A stretch of 64,000 bases of DNA from an uncultured Mucilaginibacter sp. (GTDB lineage: Bacteria > Bacteroidota > Bacteroidia > Sphingobacteriales > Sphingobacteriaceae), in NCBI GenBank assembly GCA_903891475.1, contig CAITEP010000029.1:17264-81263 (forward strand), in the 5' to 3' direction. Under the pieces are notes generated by a model that ran no database searches, was not told where the DNA came from, and worked only from the letters and a program-made list of their open reading frames with translations. A program made the position numbers and the translations under genes. This document shows positions 17,091-25,533 of the stretch, in pieces. Position 1 is the stretch's first letter, and the number at the start of each line of letters is the position of its first letter.

Positions 17091-17949
17091 TACCACTTGC
17101 CCTAAATAAAATTTCCTTTTCGTTCTTACTCAAGCTATCGTAGCCTGATTTTGAAATCTTGTCTAATATAAAATCAATGTCTTCTTGCCTTGGTCGGCCA
17201 GTTGATGTTTTTGACATATTGGTTGAAACTACCTTTAAATTAGGGCGTGCCTTAAACCAACCACTTATAATTTTTATCCAATCATTCCCGCTTTGCAATT
17301 GTTTTATGTAAACAAAACCCATTAAGGCTCCACCCAGGTGTGATATCCCTTCGCCACTACCATAGGCATCAAGCCCTAAAAAATCAACCAAAACATAAAA
17401 AAGGGCAATCCATTTTAATTTAACAGGACCTATTAATATAAATGATAGGGTATAATCAGGCAGCAAGGTGGCGGTGGCCACAACAATGGTCATTACGGCG
17501 GCCGAGGCGCCAAAAATACCTACACTAGCTGCCGTATGGGCGCTAACAAAAGCAGGAATGGTATTTAACCCAATAATAAATAAAAGAGCACCTGCAAGCC
17601 CGCCTAATAAATACAAACCAAATATGCGTTTATTGCCCAAATATTCCTCAAAAATTTGTCCAAACCAATAAAACCAAAGCATATTGAACAGCATATGGAA
17701 TATGCCATGATGCATAAACATATAGGTAAAAGGCGACCAAAAATTATGAAGCAAACCCGGTAAATAGGCCGAAAGGTTCAGAAATTTTTCGGTATACAGT
17801 GAAATATAGTTTGTTTTAATAAAAAGCCTTTCGAGGGTGGCAGGAATGTTAATTAACAGGTAAACCAATATGTTCACCCATATTAAGGTTGTTAAATTAC
17901 TGCCAGAACGTAGTATTTTATATTGTATGTTTTGCCAAAGGGTAGCCAT
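17074..17949 (-). CDS. Rhomboid family intramembrane serine protease
   Basis: Inner-membrane protease that cleaves transmembrane segments. 291 residues, with about six membrane helices from 20 to 215. Catalytic Ser149 lies in GASAAVM and His204 in SHLGGALMGF; the L1-loop and HGIFHMLFNMLWFYWFG helix match the family. A basic cytoplasmic tail follows from about 220. Its stop overlaps the EEP gene. A second rhomboid is encoded at 59152 after mutL. Substrates are unknown. Confidence 0.93.
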   Translation of the reverse strand: MATLWQNIQYKILRSGSNLTTLIWVNILVYLLINIPATLERLFIKTNYISLYTEKFLNLSAYLPGLLHNFWSPFTYMFMHHGIFHMLFNMLWFYWFGQIFEEYLGNKRIFGLYLLGGLAGALLFIIGLNTIPAFVSAHTAASVGIFGASAAVMTIVVATATLLPDYTLSFILIGPVKLKWIALFYVLVDFLGLDAYGSGEGISHLGGALMGFVYIKQLQSGNDWIKIISGWFKARPNLKVVSTNMSKTSTGRPRQEDIDFILDKISKSGYDSLSKNEKEILFRASGNDGKK

Positions 17950-18278
17950 AGATTTTAAATTGATAGTAATGATAACAAAAGCTCGGTTAATAAATTGTAA
18001 TGATAGCCTGATTTTACATTTTTAAAACAATAGCCATCAGTAATTTAGCGCAACACATTATAAACGCAATTGTTTGTATGGTTATAGCTACCAAGCTTTT
18101 AACACGCCTATCAAATTTACTAAATTTTTAACATTAAAAAGCTTTATGTTCAATTTAAAAGCCATTAAAATGGTAGCTGTTTTTGTTAAGCCATAAGTAA
18201 TACAAATACCATATTTTAGCGCTTTGCTATATCCAAGTATATGAGTTAGTAATTTTGCAAATAAGAAAATATAAAGAT
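17950..18278. other. Intergenic stretch between rhomboid and msrA
   Basis: 329 AT-rich bases between divergent genes. Apart from the msrA promoter candidate near its right end, I see no coding frame, RNA gene or repeat. Confidence 0.6.
18223..18257 (+). promoter_or_regulatory. Candidate promoter of msrA
   Basis: TTTG at 18223-18226, 23 bases of spacer and TAATTTTG at 18250-18257 fit TTG-N17-23-TAnnTTTG. Transcription would begin close to 18264, some 15 bases before the chosen ATG. Confidence 0.5.
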
Positions 18279-18821
18279 ATGAGCAATCAAATAACATTTG
18301 GCAACGGTTGTTTTTGGTGTACCGAAGCGGTGTTTCAATCATTAAAAGGAGTGTCGAAGGTTACGCCAGGGTATATGGGCGGTCATGTAACTAACCCAAC
18401 GTATAAAGATGTTTGTACAGGTAGTACCGGCCATGCCGAGGTAATTCAATTGGAATACGAGCCGGCATTAATTGGCATTGATGAGTTGCTGCTGATTTTT
18501 TTCAGAACACATAACCCAACTACCTTAAACCGTCAAGGAGCCGATGTTGGTACCCAATACCGATCTGCAATTTTCTATCATAACGAGGAGCAAAAAGTAG
18601 CTGCCCAAGCAATGATTAAAAGACTGACCGACGAAAGGATATTCGACAACAAGATTGTAACCGAGGTAACCCCGGCTACCGAATTTTACAAGGCGGAAGA
18701 TTATCATCAAAATTATTTTAATAACAACCCGGGTAACCCCTATTGTGCCGCGGTAATACAACCCAAACTATACAAGTTTGCCAAGGAGTTTACCGAAAAA
18801 ATAAAACCTGAGCTACTTTAA
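18279..18821 (+). CDS. msrA: Peptide-methionine (S)-S-oxide reductase MsrA
   Basis: Reduces the S-epimer of methionine sulfoxide in oxidised proteins. 180 residues from the ATG at 18279; an in-frame upstream start adds eight residues that do not belong to the family and would lie close to the predicted transcription start. GCFWCTEAVFQ carries catalytic Cys11; GHAEV, NPTTLNRQGADVGTQYRSAIFY and YHQNYF are conserved, and a resolving Cys lies in NPYCAAVIQPKL. No MsrB domain is fused. No signal peptide, so it acts in the cytoplasm. Confidence 0.96.
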   Translation: MSNQITFGNGCFWCTEAVFQSLKGVSKVTPGYMGGHVTNPTYKDVCTGSTGHAEVIQLEYEPALIGIDELLLIFFRTHNPTTLNRQGADVGTQYRSAIFYHNEEQKVAAQAMIKRLTDERIFDNKIVTEVTPATEFYKAEDYHQNYFNNNPGNPYCAAVIQPKLYKFAKEFTEKIKPELL

Positions 18822-18842
18822 GTACGGTAGCTCAGGTTTTTT
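18805..18842 (+). terminator. Intrinsic terminator of msrA
   Basis: AACCTGAGCTAC and GTAGCTCAGGTT form a perfect 12-bp stem followed by TTTT. The left arm overlaps the last codons of msrA and the loop contains the stop codon region. Confidence 0.92.
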
Positions 18843-19030
18843 GTGTAAAATAGTATGAAGCCTTTCCCAGTTAAAACCTTGTTATAAACGATTTAAAGCA
18901 GCTGTTTTAAAAATAGGCTATCTTCTCATGCAGCCATGAGTTTAATGGATTATAGCGCAATTTAAACGCCATTTAAATGGTTTTAAAAATCATTTATTGT
19001 CAGGATTAATGGTGCTATTAAATTTTAACT
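18822..19030. other. Intergenic stretch between convergent msrA and pgl
   Basis: About 200 AT-rich bases. Besides the msrA terminator there is a 12-bp palindrome CCATTTAAATGG near 18969 followed by TTTT on the plus strand. No convincing terminator for the pentose phosphate operon is seen on the minus strand. Confidence 0.5.
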
Positions 19031-19753
19031 TTATTTATTCACCAACGCCGCAGCCGGAGCATCCAAAAACCATTCAATTTCTCCAACTATTGGTTCAATC
19101 AATTGAGCCGGATATTCCTCAATATCCTCATCGTCCTCTAAAATATGGTGCACTGCTATGGCCTTGCCTGCTCCATATACTAAAAAAGCAATATTACCAG
19201 CCTCGTTAATTAGTGGGGCATTGAGAGTTATCCTAAAAACTTGCTGATCCTGCAAAAAAACATCCTTTACACCAGGTATCCTGTCGTGTAGTACGGGGGT
19301 ATGTGGAAATAATGAGGCAGTGTGTGAGTTATCGCCAAGGCCTAGTAAAACCAAATCAAAGCTTAGTTCGTTCTCGTCAAAAAATTCAACAATTTCCTCT
19401 TCGTATTTTGCGGCGGCCTCCTGTGGTGGCAACGCTGTATCAACCGGAAAAATATGCCCAAATGGTATATTTAATGGTGCAAAAAGCGCGTTTTTAACCA
19501 TTAAAAAATTACTGTCGGGGTGGCTATGGGGTACGTTTCTCTCATCCCCAAAAAAGAAATAAACCTTATCCCAGTCTATTTTATCTTTATAGGCAGATGC
19601 CAGCAACTCATACAACTTTTTTGGTGAGCTACCACCTGATAGGGCAACCGTAAACTTGCCATTATTTTTGATGTAGCTATTAGCCAAGGTTGCAAAATGT
19701 TCTGCCAGGGCAGCCAATACTTCATCGGGGGTATTATAAATATTAAGTTTCAT
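19031..19753 (-). CDS. pgl: 6-phosphogluconolactonase
   Basis: Hydrolyses 6-phosphogluconolactone to 6-phosphogluconate, the second oxidative pentose phosphate step. 240 residues, DevB type. FTVALSGGSSPKKLYELL near 34-51 binds the phosphate; VYFFFGDERNVPHSHPDSNF near 66-85 and LVLLGLGDNSHTASLFPHTP with the catalytic His are typical. Last gene of the operon, 52 bases after zwf. An acidic insert DDEDIEEYP lies near the C-terminus. Confidence 0.95.
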   Translation of the reverse strand: MKLNIYNTPDEVLAALAEHFATLANSYIKNNGKFTVALSGGSSPKKLYELLASAYKDKIDWDKVYFFFGDERNVPHSHPDSNFLMVKNALFAPLNIPFGHIFPVDTALPPQEAAAKYEEEIVEFFDENELSFDLVLLGLGDNSHTASLFPHTPVLHDRIPGVKDVFLQDQQVFRITLNAPLINEAGNIAFLVYGAGKAIAVHHILEDDEDIEEYPAQLIEPIVGEIEWFLDAPAAALVNK

Positions 19754-19805
19754 GCTTAACGCTATCAGTGGTGGTATTAAACCCCAAATAATGTATTCCT
19801 ATTTA

Positions 19806-21323
19806 TTATTTCTTTTTATTGTTTGATGGTAAGGAGAACCAATGGTAACCATCGCGAGCTATCAAAGCTTCGGCAATCTCTGGTCCCCATGAATCGGCCG
19901 AATAATTAGGGAAGTTTAAGCTTTTCTTACTTTCCCAAGTTTCTAAAATCGGCATCAATAATTCCCAAGCTTCTTCTACCTGGTCGCCACGCATAAACAA
20001 GGTTTGGTCGCCCAACATGGTATCAAGCAACAAAGTTTCGTAAGCTTCGGGAGCCTGATTATCGTAAGTTCCTTTATAGTCAAAAACCATATCAACCGTA
20101 TTCAATACCATATCTAATCCGGGGCGTTTGGCTTGTACCTGCAAGCGTATGCTCATTTCGGGCTGAATGCTTATCACCAAACGGTTTTGTTGCCAACTCT
20201 CAGTTGCCGATGCCGGGAAAACAAAATGCGGTACATCCTTAAATTGTATGGATATTACCGAAGCGCTTTGGTGCATCCTTTTACCGGTACGCATATAAAA
20301 CGGTACGCCATGCCAGCGCCAATTATCAACAAAGAATTTTATGGCGGCGAATGTTTCGGTGTTCGAGTCGGGGTTTACTTTTGGTTCTTCGCGGTAGCCC
20401 GGTACTTCTTTGCCTTGCATCCATCCTTTACCATATTGACCCCTAACTGCCGATAACCTTACATCCTCGGGCGTAAATCTGCGCATAGCTCTTAATACAT
20501 CCACTTTGCGGTTACGCACCTCATCGGCATTAAAGCTGATTGGGGTTTCCATCGCTACAAAGCATAACAATTGCAACAAGTGGTTCTGTATCATATCGCG
20601 CAAAGCACCCGCGCCATCATAATAGTCGCCACGCTCCTCAACGCCCAATTGCTCGGTTACTGAAATTTGAACATGTTCTATATAATTACGGTTCCAAATC
20701 GGCTCCAAAATAGAGTTGGCAAAGCGGAAGGCCATGATATTCTGTACGGTTTCTTTACCCAAATAATGGTCGATGCGGTAAATTTGGCATTCATCAAAAA
20801 TACCTGAAAGCAGTTTGTTCAGCTCTTTGGCGGTTGCCAAATCGTGCCCGAATGGTTTTTCAATAACAATACGGGTTGTTTTAGGGTCATCGGCCAATTT
20901 AGCTTTCGAAATATTGGAGGCGATGATAGGGAAGAAGTTTGGAGATACCGCAAGGTAATAAATTACATTAGCCTTGGTTTTCCAATCGGCATTGTGCTTG
21001 TCAATGCGCTTACCAAATTCTTTATAGGTATCGGCATTTTTTATGTCGGACACTTGATAATAAATATTTTGCGAAAACTCCGCCCATTTTTCTGCTACGG
21101 CCTTACCACTACGCGAAAACTGGTTAATATCATTTAATAAGTTTTCTCTAAACTGCTCATCGCTAAGCGGGGTACGTCCGGTACCAATGATAGAGAATTG
21201 TGAAGGCATCCAGCCATCTAAAAATAAATTATATAGGGCCGGTGCAAGTTTCCTCGAGGCTAAATCGCCCGTGCCACCAAATATCACAAATATGGTTGGC
21301 GAGGTTTTTATGTTTGAGCTCAT
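19806..21323 (-). CDS. zwf: Glucose-6-phosphate 1-dehydrogenase
   Basis: Oxidises glucose 6-phosphate to 6-phosphogluconolactone with NADP+ or NAD+. 505 residues, the usual length. The Rossmann motif is GGTGDLA at 16-22, the substrate site RIDHYLGK at 183-190, and EKPFGHD at 155-161 carries the conserved Lys-Pro. Sits between gnd (31 bases upstream) and pgl in the operon. Confidence 0.97.
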   Translation of the reverse strand: MSSNIKTSPTIFVIFGGTGDLASRKLAPALYNLFLDGWMPSQFSIIGTGRTPLSDEQFRENLLNDINQFSRSGKAVAEKWAEFSQNIYYQVSDIKNADTYKEFGKRIDKHNADWKTKANVIYYLAVSPNFFPIIASNISKAKLADDPKTTRIVIEKPFGHDLATAKELNKLLSGIFDECQIYRIDHYLGKETVQNIMAFRFANSILEPIWNRNYIEHVQISVTEQLGVEERGDYYDGAGALRDMIQNHLLQLLCFVAMETPISFNADEVRNRKVDVLRAMRRFTPEDVRLSAVRGQYGKGWMQGKEVPGYREEPKVNPDSNTETFAAIKFFVDNWRWHGVPFYMRTGKRMHQSASVISIQFKDVPHFVFPASATESWQQNRLVISIQPEMSIRLQVQAKRPGLDMVLNTVDMVFDYKGTYDNQAPEAYETLLLDTMLGDQTLFMRGDQVEEAWELLMPILETWESKKSLNFPNYSADSWGPEIAEALIARDGYHWFSLPSNNKKK

Positions 21324-21354
21324 TGTTGTTTCAAATATTATTTAAATGGTACTA

Positions 21355-22782
21355 TTAATGTTTTTTTTCGACCCATTGGGAATGGAACACGCCTTCTTTG
21401 CCTATCAGCTCGTAAGTATGCGCGCCAAAATAATCGCGCTGGGCTTGTGTTAGGTTTGATGGCATGCGGGCGCTTGTAAAGGCGTCAAAATAGCTTAATG
21501 AAGCCGCGTAAGCCGGAGCAGCAATCCCCGCCGAAATGGTAGCAGATAATACTGTACGTGCACCTTTAACAGCCTCAGCTACTAATTGGTGAATATTATT
21601 GTCTAATAATAAATGAGGCAATTCCGCATTATTTTGGTAGGCATTAAAAATATCGTTCAAAAATTCTGAACGAATAATGCAACCACCGCGCCATATTTTA
21701 GCTACTTCGCCCAATTGTAAATTGTATTTATACTCTTCGGACGCACGGGCTAATAGGTGCATACCTTGTGCATAACTGATCACCATGTTAAAATAAAAGG
21801 CTTGCTCTAAACTGGCAATAAATGCTGTTTTATCAACATTTAAAGGCACAATTTCGGTATGGTATAAAGCAGCTGCCTGTACCCTTAATTGCTTGTATTT
21901 TGATAAATCGCGCATGGATACCGCGGTATCAATTGCCGGGATAGGTGCCTGCAAATCCATCGCCACTTGCGATGTCCATTTGCCTGTTCCTTTTGCCCTT
22001 GCTTCGTCTTTTATATCATCCAATAATAAATGATCGGAGCCGGGCGCTTTGTAAGCAAAAATATCTTTGGTAATTTCTATCAAGAACGATTTAAGTCGGC
22101 CTTCACTCCAATCGGTAAAAATTTGACCTATCTCGGCATTATCCAATTGCAGCCCTTTTTTCATAATCTCGTAGGTTTCGGCCAATAGTTGCATAATGGC
22201 ATATTCAATACCATTGTGTACCATTTTTACGAAGTGACCCGATGCTCCTGGACCAATATAGGTTACGCATGGCGCGCCATCTACCTTGGCAGCAATTGAT
22301 TCAAGGATGGGCTTCATTACGTTATAAGCTTCCTTATCGCCACCCGGCATCATGCTTGGACCAAACCTTGCGCCTTCTTCGCCACCTGATATACCCATAC
22401 CAAAAAAGTGGAACCCTTTTGCTTCCAATTCCTCTACACGGCGGTTGGTATCGGTAAAGTGCGAGTTACCGCCATCAATCAAAATATCGCCTTTATCAAG
22501 GTAGGGCAATAAACTGGCTATCACATCGTCCACAATTTTACCTGCCGGCACCAACATCATAATGGCTTTCGGACTGGTTAAGCTTGCGGTAAATGCCTGT
22601 ATATCGCTAAAACCTTTCAGGTTATTATTGGTGCTTTCTTTTTCAAGCAATGCGCCTTTTGAGGCATCGGTATCAAAGCCTGCACCGGCAACGCCGTGGT
22701 CGCCCATGTTTAACAACAGGTTGCGGCCCATGGTTCCAAGGCCAATCATCCCGAAATTGTATTTATCTGGTGTGTTGCTCAT
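21355..22782 (-). CDS. gnd: 6-phosphogluconate dehydrogenase, decarboxylating
   Basis: Converts 6-phosphogluconate to ribulose 5-phosphate and CO2, giving NADPH. 475 residues, long dimeric form. GLGTMGRNL near 14-22 binds the cofactor, GISGGEEGARFGPSMMPGG and FVKMVHNGIEYA carry the substrate and catalytic Lys/Asn residues, and the C-terminal domain ends near SARMPSNLTQAQRDYFGAHTYEL. Its ATG overlaps the stop of the HAD gene by four bases, so the two are translationally coupled. Confidence 0.97.
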   Translation of the reverse strand: MSNTPDKYNFGMIGLGTMGRNLLLNMGDHGVAGAGFDTDASKGALLEKESTNNNLKGFSDIQAFTASLTSPKAIMMLVPAGKIVDDVIASLLPYLDKGDILIDGGNSHFTDTNRRVEELEAKGFHFFGMGISGGEEGARFGPSMMPGGDKEAYNVMKPILESIAAKVDGAPCVTYIGPGASGHFVKMVHNGIEYAIMQLLAETYEIMKKGLQLDNAEIGQIFTDWSEGRLKSFLIEITKDIFAYKAPGSDHLLLDDIKDEARAKGTGKWTSQVAMDLQAPIPAIDTAVSMRDLSKYKQLRVQAAALYHTEIVPLNVDKTAFIASLEQAFYFNMVISYAQGMHLLARASEEYKYNLQLGEVAKIWRGGCIIRSEFLNDIFNAYQNNAELPHLLLDNNIHQLVAEAVKGARTVLSATISAGIAAPAYAASLSYFDAFTSARMPSNLTQAQRDYFGAHTYELIGKEGVFHSQWVEKKH

Positions 22783-23411
22783 TTTAAATTTGATTGATTT
22801 TCTTTTTTTAAGTTTTCCAGTATGTTTTTGGTAGTTTCAAAATCGGTATGGTGGAAGGCCTTGATGCCTATTTTTTGAGCGGCATTGGCAAACATCGGTC
22901 GGTCGTCAAAATAAACACACTGACTAGGCTTGGCTAAAGCTACACCTAAGGCAAGGTTAAAAATAGCCGGATCGGGTTTGCGCAATTTTACCTCGCACGA
23001 TGATATAAAGGCATCAAAGCAATCATGCAGTTTGAATTTTTTTACCCTATAGTCATTCAGTTCCTTACCTTCATTGTTGATAGCGATGATTCTGAAACCG
23101 CAATCTTTTTTCCATTCCTTGAGCCATTGCAGCATGCCGGGTAACTCCTGACTTTGCCTGAACATAAACTCTTTAAAGTCTTCGCGGGCAAAATCGCGTG
23201 GGCGGTTAAAAACTACGGTATCCAAGTATTCATCCAAGTTAATGCTCCCCATTTCATACACGTTAAAAATAAAGGTATGCAGCTCGGTAACTTCGGCATA
23301 ATCCAAGCTAAACAGTTCGCAGGCTTCCATGCGCGAGCGGTGCCCCCATCCGTTGGTAAGCAAAACCCCACCAATATCAAAAAACAATATTTTTACCGAT
23401 GTAGCTTCCAA
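22779..23411 (-). CDS. HAD-IA family phosphatase in the pentose phosphate operon
   Basis: 210 residues. Motif I is FDIGGVLL, with the nucleophile Asp but Gly at the +2 position where many phosphatases have Asp. Motif II is AINNEG, the motif III Lys is in RKPDP, and motif IV is YFDDRPMF with the double Asp. This resembles YihX-like HAD-IA enzymes (DxGxV), some of which act on sugar phosphates. It is four bases from tal and overlaps gnd by four, so it is firmly embedded in the sugar operon; a sugar-phosphate substrate or metabolite-repair role is inferred. The exact substrate cannot be assigned. Confidence 0.85.
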   Translation of the reverse strand: MEATSVKILFFDIGGVLLTNGWGHRSRMEACELFSLDYAEVTELHTFIFNVYEMGSINLDEYLDTVVFNRPRDFAREDFKEFMFRQSQELPGMLQWLKEWKKDCGFRIIAINNEGKELNDYRVKKFKLHDCFDAFISSCEVKLRKPDPAIFNLALGVALAKPSQCVYFDDRPMFANAAQKIGIKAFHHTDFETTKNILENLKKENQSNLK

Positions 23412-23415
23412 GGTA

Positions 23416-24510
23416 TTAAACTTTAGCTTTTTGGGTTTCTATAGCGTTCAATAATTTTTCGAATGGCTTGTTGAATTTTTCAATGCCTTCATCTTCCAAT
23501 TGTTGGGTAAGGGCATCTAAATCAATACCTGCGGCTTTTACTTTGGCCAAAATTTCAGTAGCAGTATCTAATCCTGTTTCCAAAGTATTGGCTGCAACAC
23601 CATGATCTCGGAAGGCAACGATGGTTTCTAAAGGCACGGTATCTACAGTATCAGGGCCAATCAATGCCTCTACATATTTGGTGTCTTTAAACGCAGGGTT
23701 TTTGCTGCTGGTACTTGCCCAAAGCAAACGTTGAGGTTGAGCACCTTGAGCGGCTAATTTTTCCCAACGGGCACCACTGAACTTGTGTTTATAAATTTCG
23801 TAAGCTTTTTTGGCTGACGCGATGGCCACTTCGCCTTTCAGGTTGCCTAATCCTTTTTCATCCAAAATAGGGTCGATCAGTACATCAATACGGCTCAAAA
23901 AGAAGCTCGCTACGGATGAAATATGCGCGATGGCATGCCCTGCTGCTAAATGCTCTTCCAAACCAGCAATATAGGCATCTGCAACTTCGGCATAACGATC
24001 CAAACCAAATAAAAGAGTAACGTTGATATTGATGCCTTTAGCGATTGATTTGCGTATAGCCGATAAACCAGGTTTAGTGCCCGGAATTTTGATCATTACG
24101 TTTTTACGGTCAACCGCTTTCCATAATTCTTCGGCTTGCTTGGTAGTACCTTCATCATCCAAAGCTAAAAATGGCGATACCTCTAAACTTACATAACCAT
24201 CAACCGCTTTTGATTCTTCGTACAATGGTTTAAATATATCGGTAGCATGCTTAATATCGCTGATGGCCAGGGCGAAGAAAATTTCTTCGTTGGTTAAGTT
24301 GCCATTCGCATTCGCGCGGATATCGGCATCATAATCAGAACTGCTGGTAATAGCTTTTTCAAATATGGCTGGGTTGGAGGTAACACCTCTCACACCATCC
24401 TCGTCCATCAGTTTTTGCAAATTACCTGATTTTATGATTTCACGGTCGATAAAATCCAGCCATATACTCTGACCGAAGCTATGTATTTGTTTTACTTTAT
24501 TTATTTCCAT
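23416..24510 (-). CDS. tal: Transaldolase
   Basis: Transfers dihydroxyacetone units between sugar phosphates in the non-oxidative pentose phosphate pathway. 364 residues, the longer form seen in actinobacteria and cyanobacteria. GVTSNPAIFEKAI near 42-54 and IKIPGT, with Schiff-base Lys141, are diagnostic. Four bases separate it from the HAD gene downstream; 94 bases separate it from rpiA upstream. Confidence 0.96.
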   Translation of the reverse strand: MEINKVKQIHSFGQSIWLDFIDREIIKSGNLQKLMDEDGVRGVTSNPAIFEKAITSSSDYDADIRANANGNLTNEEIFFALAISDIKHATDIFKPLYEESKAVDGYVSLEVSPFLALDDEGTTKQAEELWKAVDRKNVMIKIPGTKPGLSAIRKSIAKGININVTLLFGLDRYAEVADAYIAGLEEHLAAGHAIAHISSVASFFLSRIDVLIDPILDEKGLGNLKGEVAIASAKKAYEIYKHKFSGARWEKLAAQGAQPQRLLWASTSSKNPAFKDTKYVEALIGPDTVDTVPLETIVAFRDHGVAANTLETGLDTATEILAKVKAAGIDLDALTQQLEDEGIEKFNKPFEKLLNAIETQKAKV

Positions 24511-24604
24511 TTCAGTATTGTTTTAATTTTTATGTGTTGATGATAATTATTGTTGAGCTTTACGTGTTAGTCGGTTCATTGCCTCAAAACCTTACATTTT
24601 ATAC

Positions 24605-25303
24605 TTAAGCCATTAAAATTTCGACATTATAGCCTATAAACAAGCCGCTTTCAATTACTCCAGTAATGGCTTTAATATCGCGTTCCAAATCTAATGGCAC
24701 TTCATTAAATAGGGCATCTAAAATCAAGTTGCCACTTTCTGATATAATGGGGCCATCCTTTCCTTTGGCTGGTCGCAACACGATGTTGCTCGCCCCAAGC
24801 TTTTGCAGTTCCTTCTCCACATACAACAGCGCTGTTGGAAAAACCTCTATTGGTATCGGAAAATTGGTACATAGTTTATTAACCAATTTGGTTTCATCCA
24901 CTATGATATAGTTTACCGGGCTGGATGCTATCGAAAGTTTTTCCTTAAACATGGCACCACCTCTACCTTTTATCAGGCTATTATTTGGATCCACCTCATC
25001 GGCACCATCAAACGACCAATCCGGACGGTTTTCAATGATACTGGTAACAGGCACACCCAAACTATTGCAAACCATGCCTAACTCAATAGAGGTAGCAATG
25101 GCCTTTATGCTCAGTTTTTCGGCTTTCATTTTTTGAGCGATAGCCACCAATGCCAAATACGATGTTGAACCCGAACCAACCCCAATGATGTCGCCATCAT
25201 TCACCTTCGCGGCAATTTTATCAGCCACCTTTTGCTTAGCCTCCAGGTTACTGATAGTGCCGTTCCAGGCTAAATTTTTTATGATATCACTGTCCCAAAT
25301 CAT
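24605..25303 (-). CDS. rpiA: Ribose-5-phosphate isomerase A
   Basis: Interconverts ribulose 5-phosphate and ribose 5-phosphate. 232 residues. GVGSGST near 42-48, DGADEVDP near 95-102 and KGRGGAMFKEK near 108-118 hold substrate and the catalytic Glu. A 230-base gap with heptamer repeats separates it from tkt, so it may have reduced or separate expression within the operon. Confidence 0.96.
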   Translation of the reverse strand: MIWDSDIIKNLAWNGTISNLEAKQKVADKIAAKVNDGDIIGVGSGSTSYLALVAIAQKMKAEKLSIKAIATSIELGMVCNSLGVPVTSIIENRPDWSFDGADEVDPNNSLIKGRGGAMFKEKLSIASSPVNYIIVDETKLVNKLCTNFPIPIEVFPTALLYVEKELQKLGASNIVLRPAKGKDGPIISESGNLILDALFNEVPLDLERDIKAITGVIESGLFIGYNVEILMA

Positions 25304-25313
25304 TCTTTTTTGT

Positions 25314-25380
25314 GTTGTAAGTTGTGGGTTGCAAGTTTAGCGTGTTGTGAGTTGTATGTTGCAAGTTGTATGTGTTGTTT
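25314..25380 (+). repeat. GTTGNNN heptamer array, left arm
   Basis: Reading the plus strand: GTTGTAA, GTTGTGG, GTTGCAA, GTTTAGC, a two-base slip, GTTGTGA, GTTGTAT, GTTGCAA, GTTGTAT, another slip and GTTGTTT. Together with the opposed array at 25481-25533 it forms long imperfect complementary arms between tkt and rpiA. Confidence 0.75.
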
Positions 25381-25480
25381 TTTGTTGAATGTTGTTGTTT
25401 TTAATTTTACGGGCCTAAATTGCATTTATAAATTTTTAAGGAAAGCAACCTAAATCCTGTAACTGAAAATCTAAACCATC

Positions 25481-25533
25481 CTACAACCTACAACATAATT
25501 GCAACCTTCAACCCACAACCCACAACGTTCAAC
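25481..25533 (-). repeat. GTTGNNN heptamer array, right arm
   Basis: On the minus strand the units are GTTGAAC, GTTGTGG, GTTGTGG, GTTGAAG, GTTGCAA, a four-base gap, GTTGTAG, GTTGTAG. The array abuts the tkt stop codon directly. Its orientation is opposite to the left arm, so an operon transcript could fold back on itself over roughly 220 bases. Confidence 0.75.

Noticed and set aside
18088..18342. 84-residue minus-strand frame across the msrA promoter
   Set aside because: It overlaps the conserved N-terminus of msrA and the AT-rich spacer and has no support.
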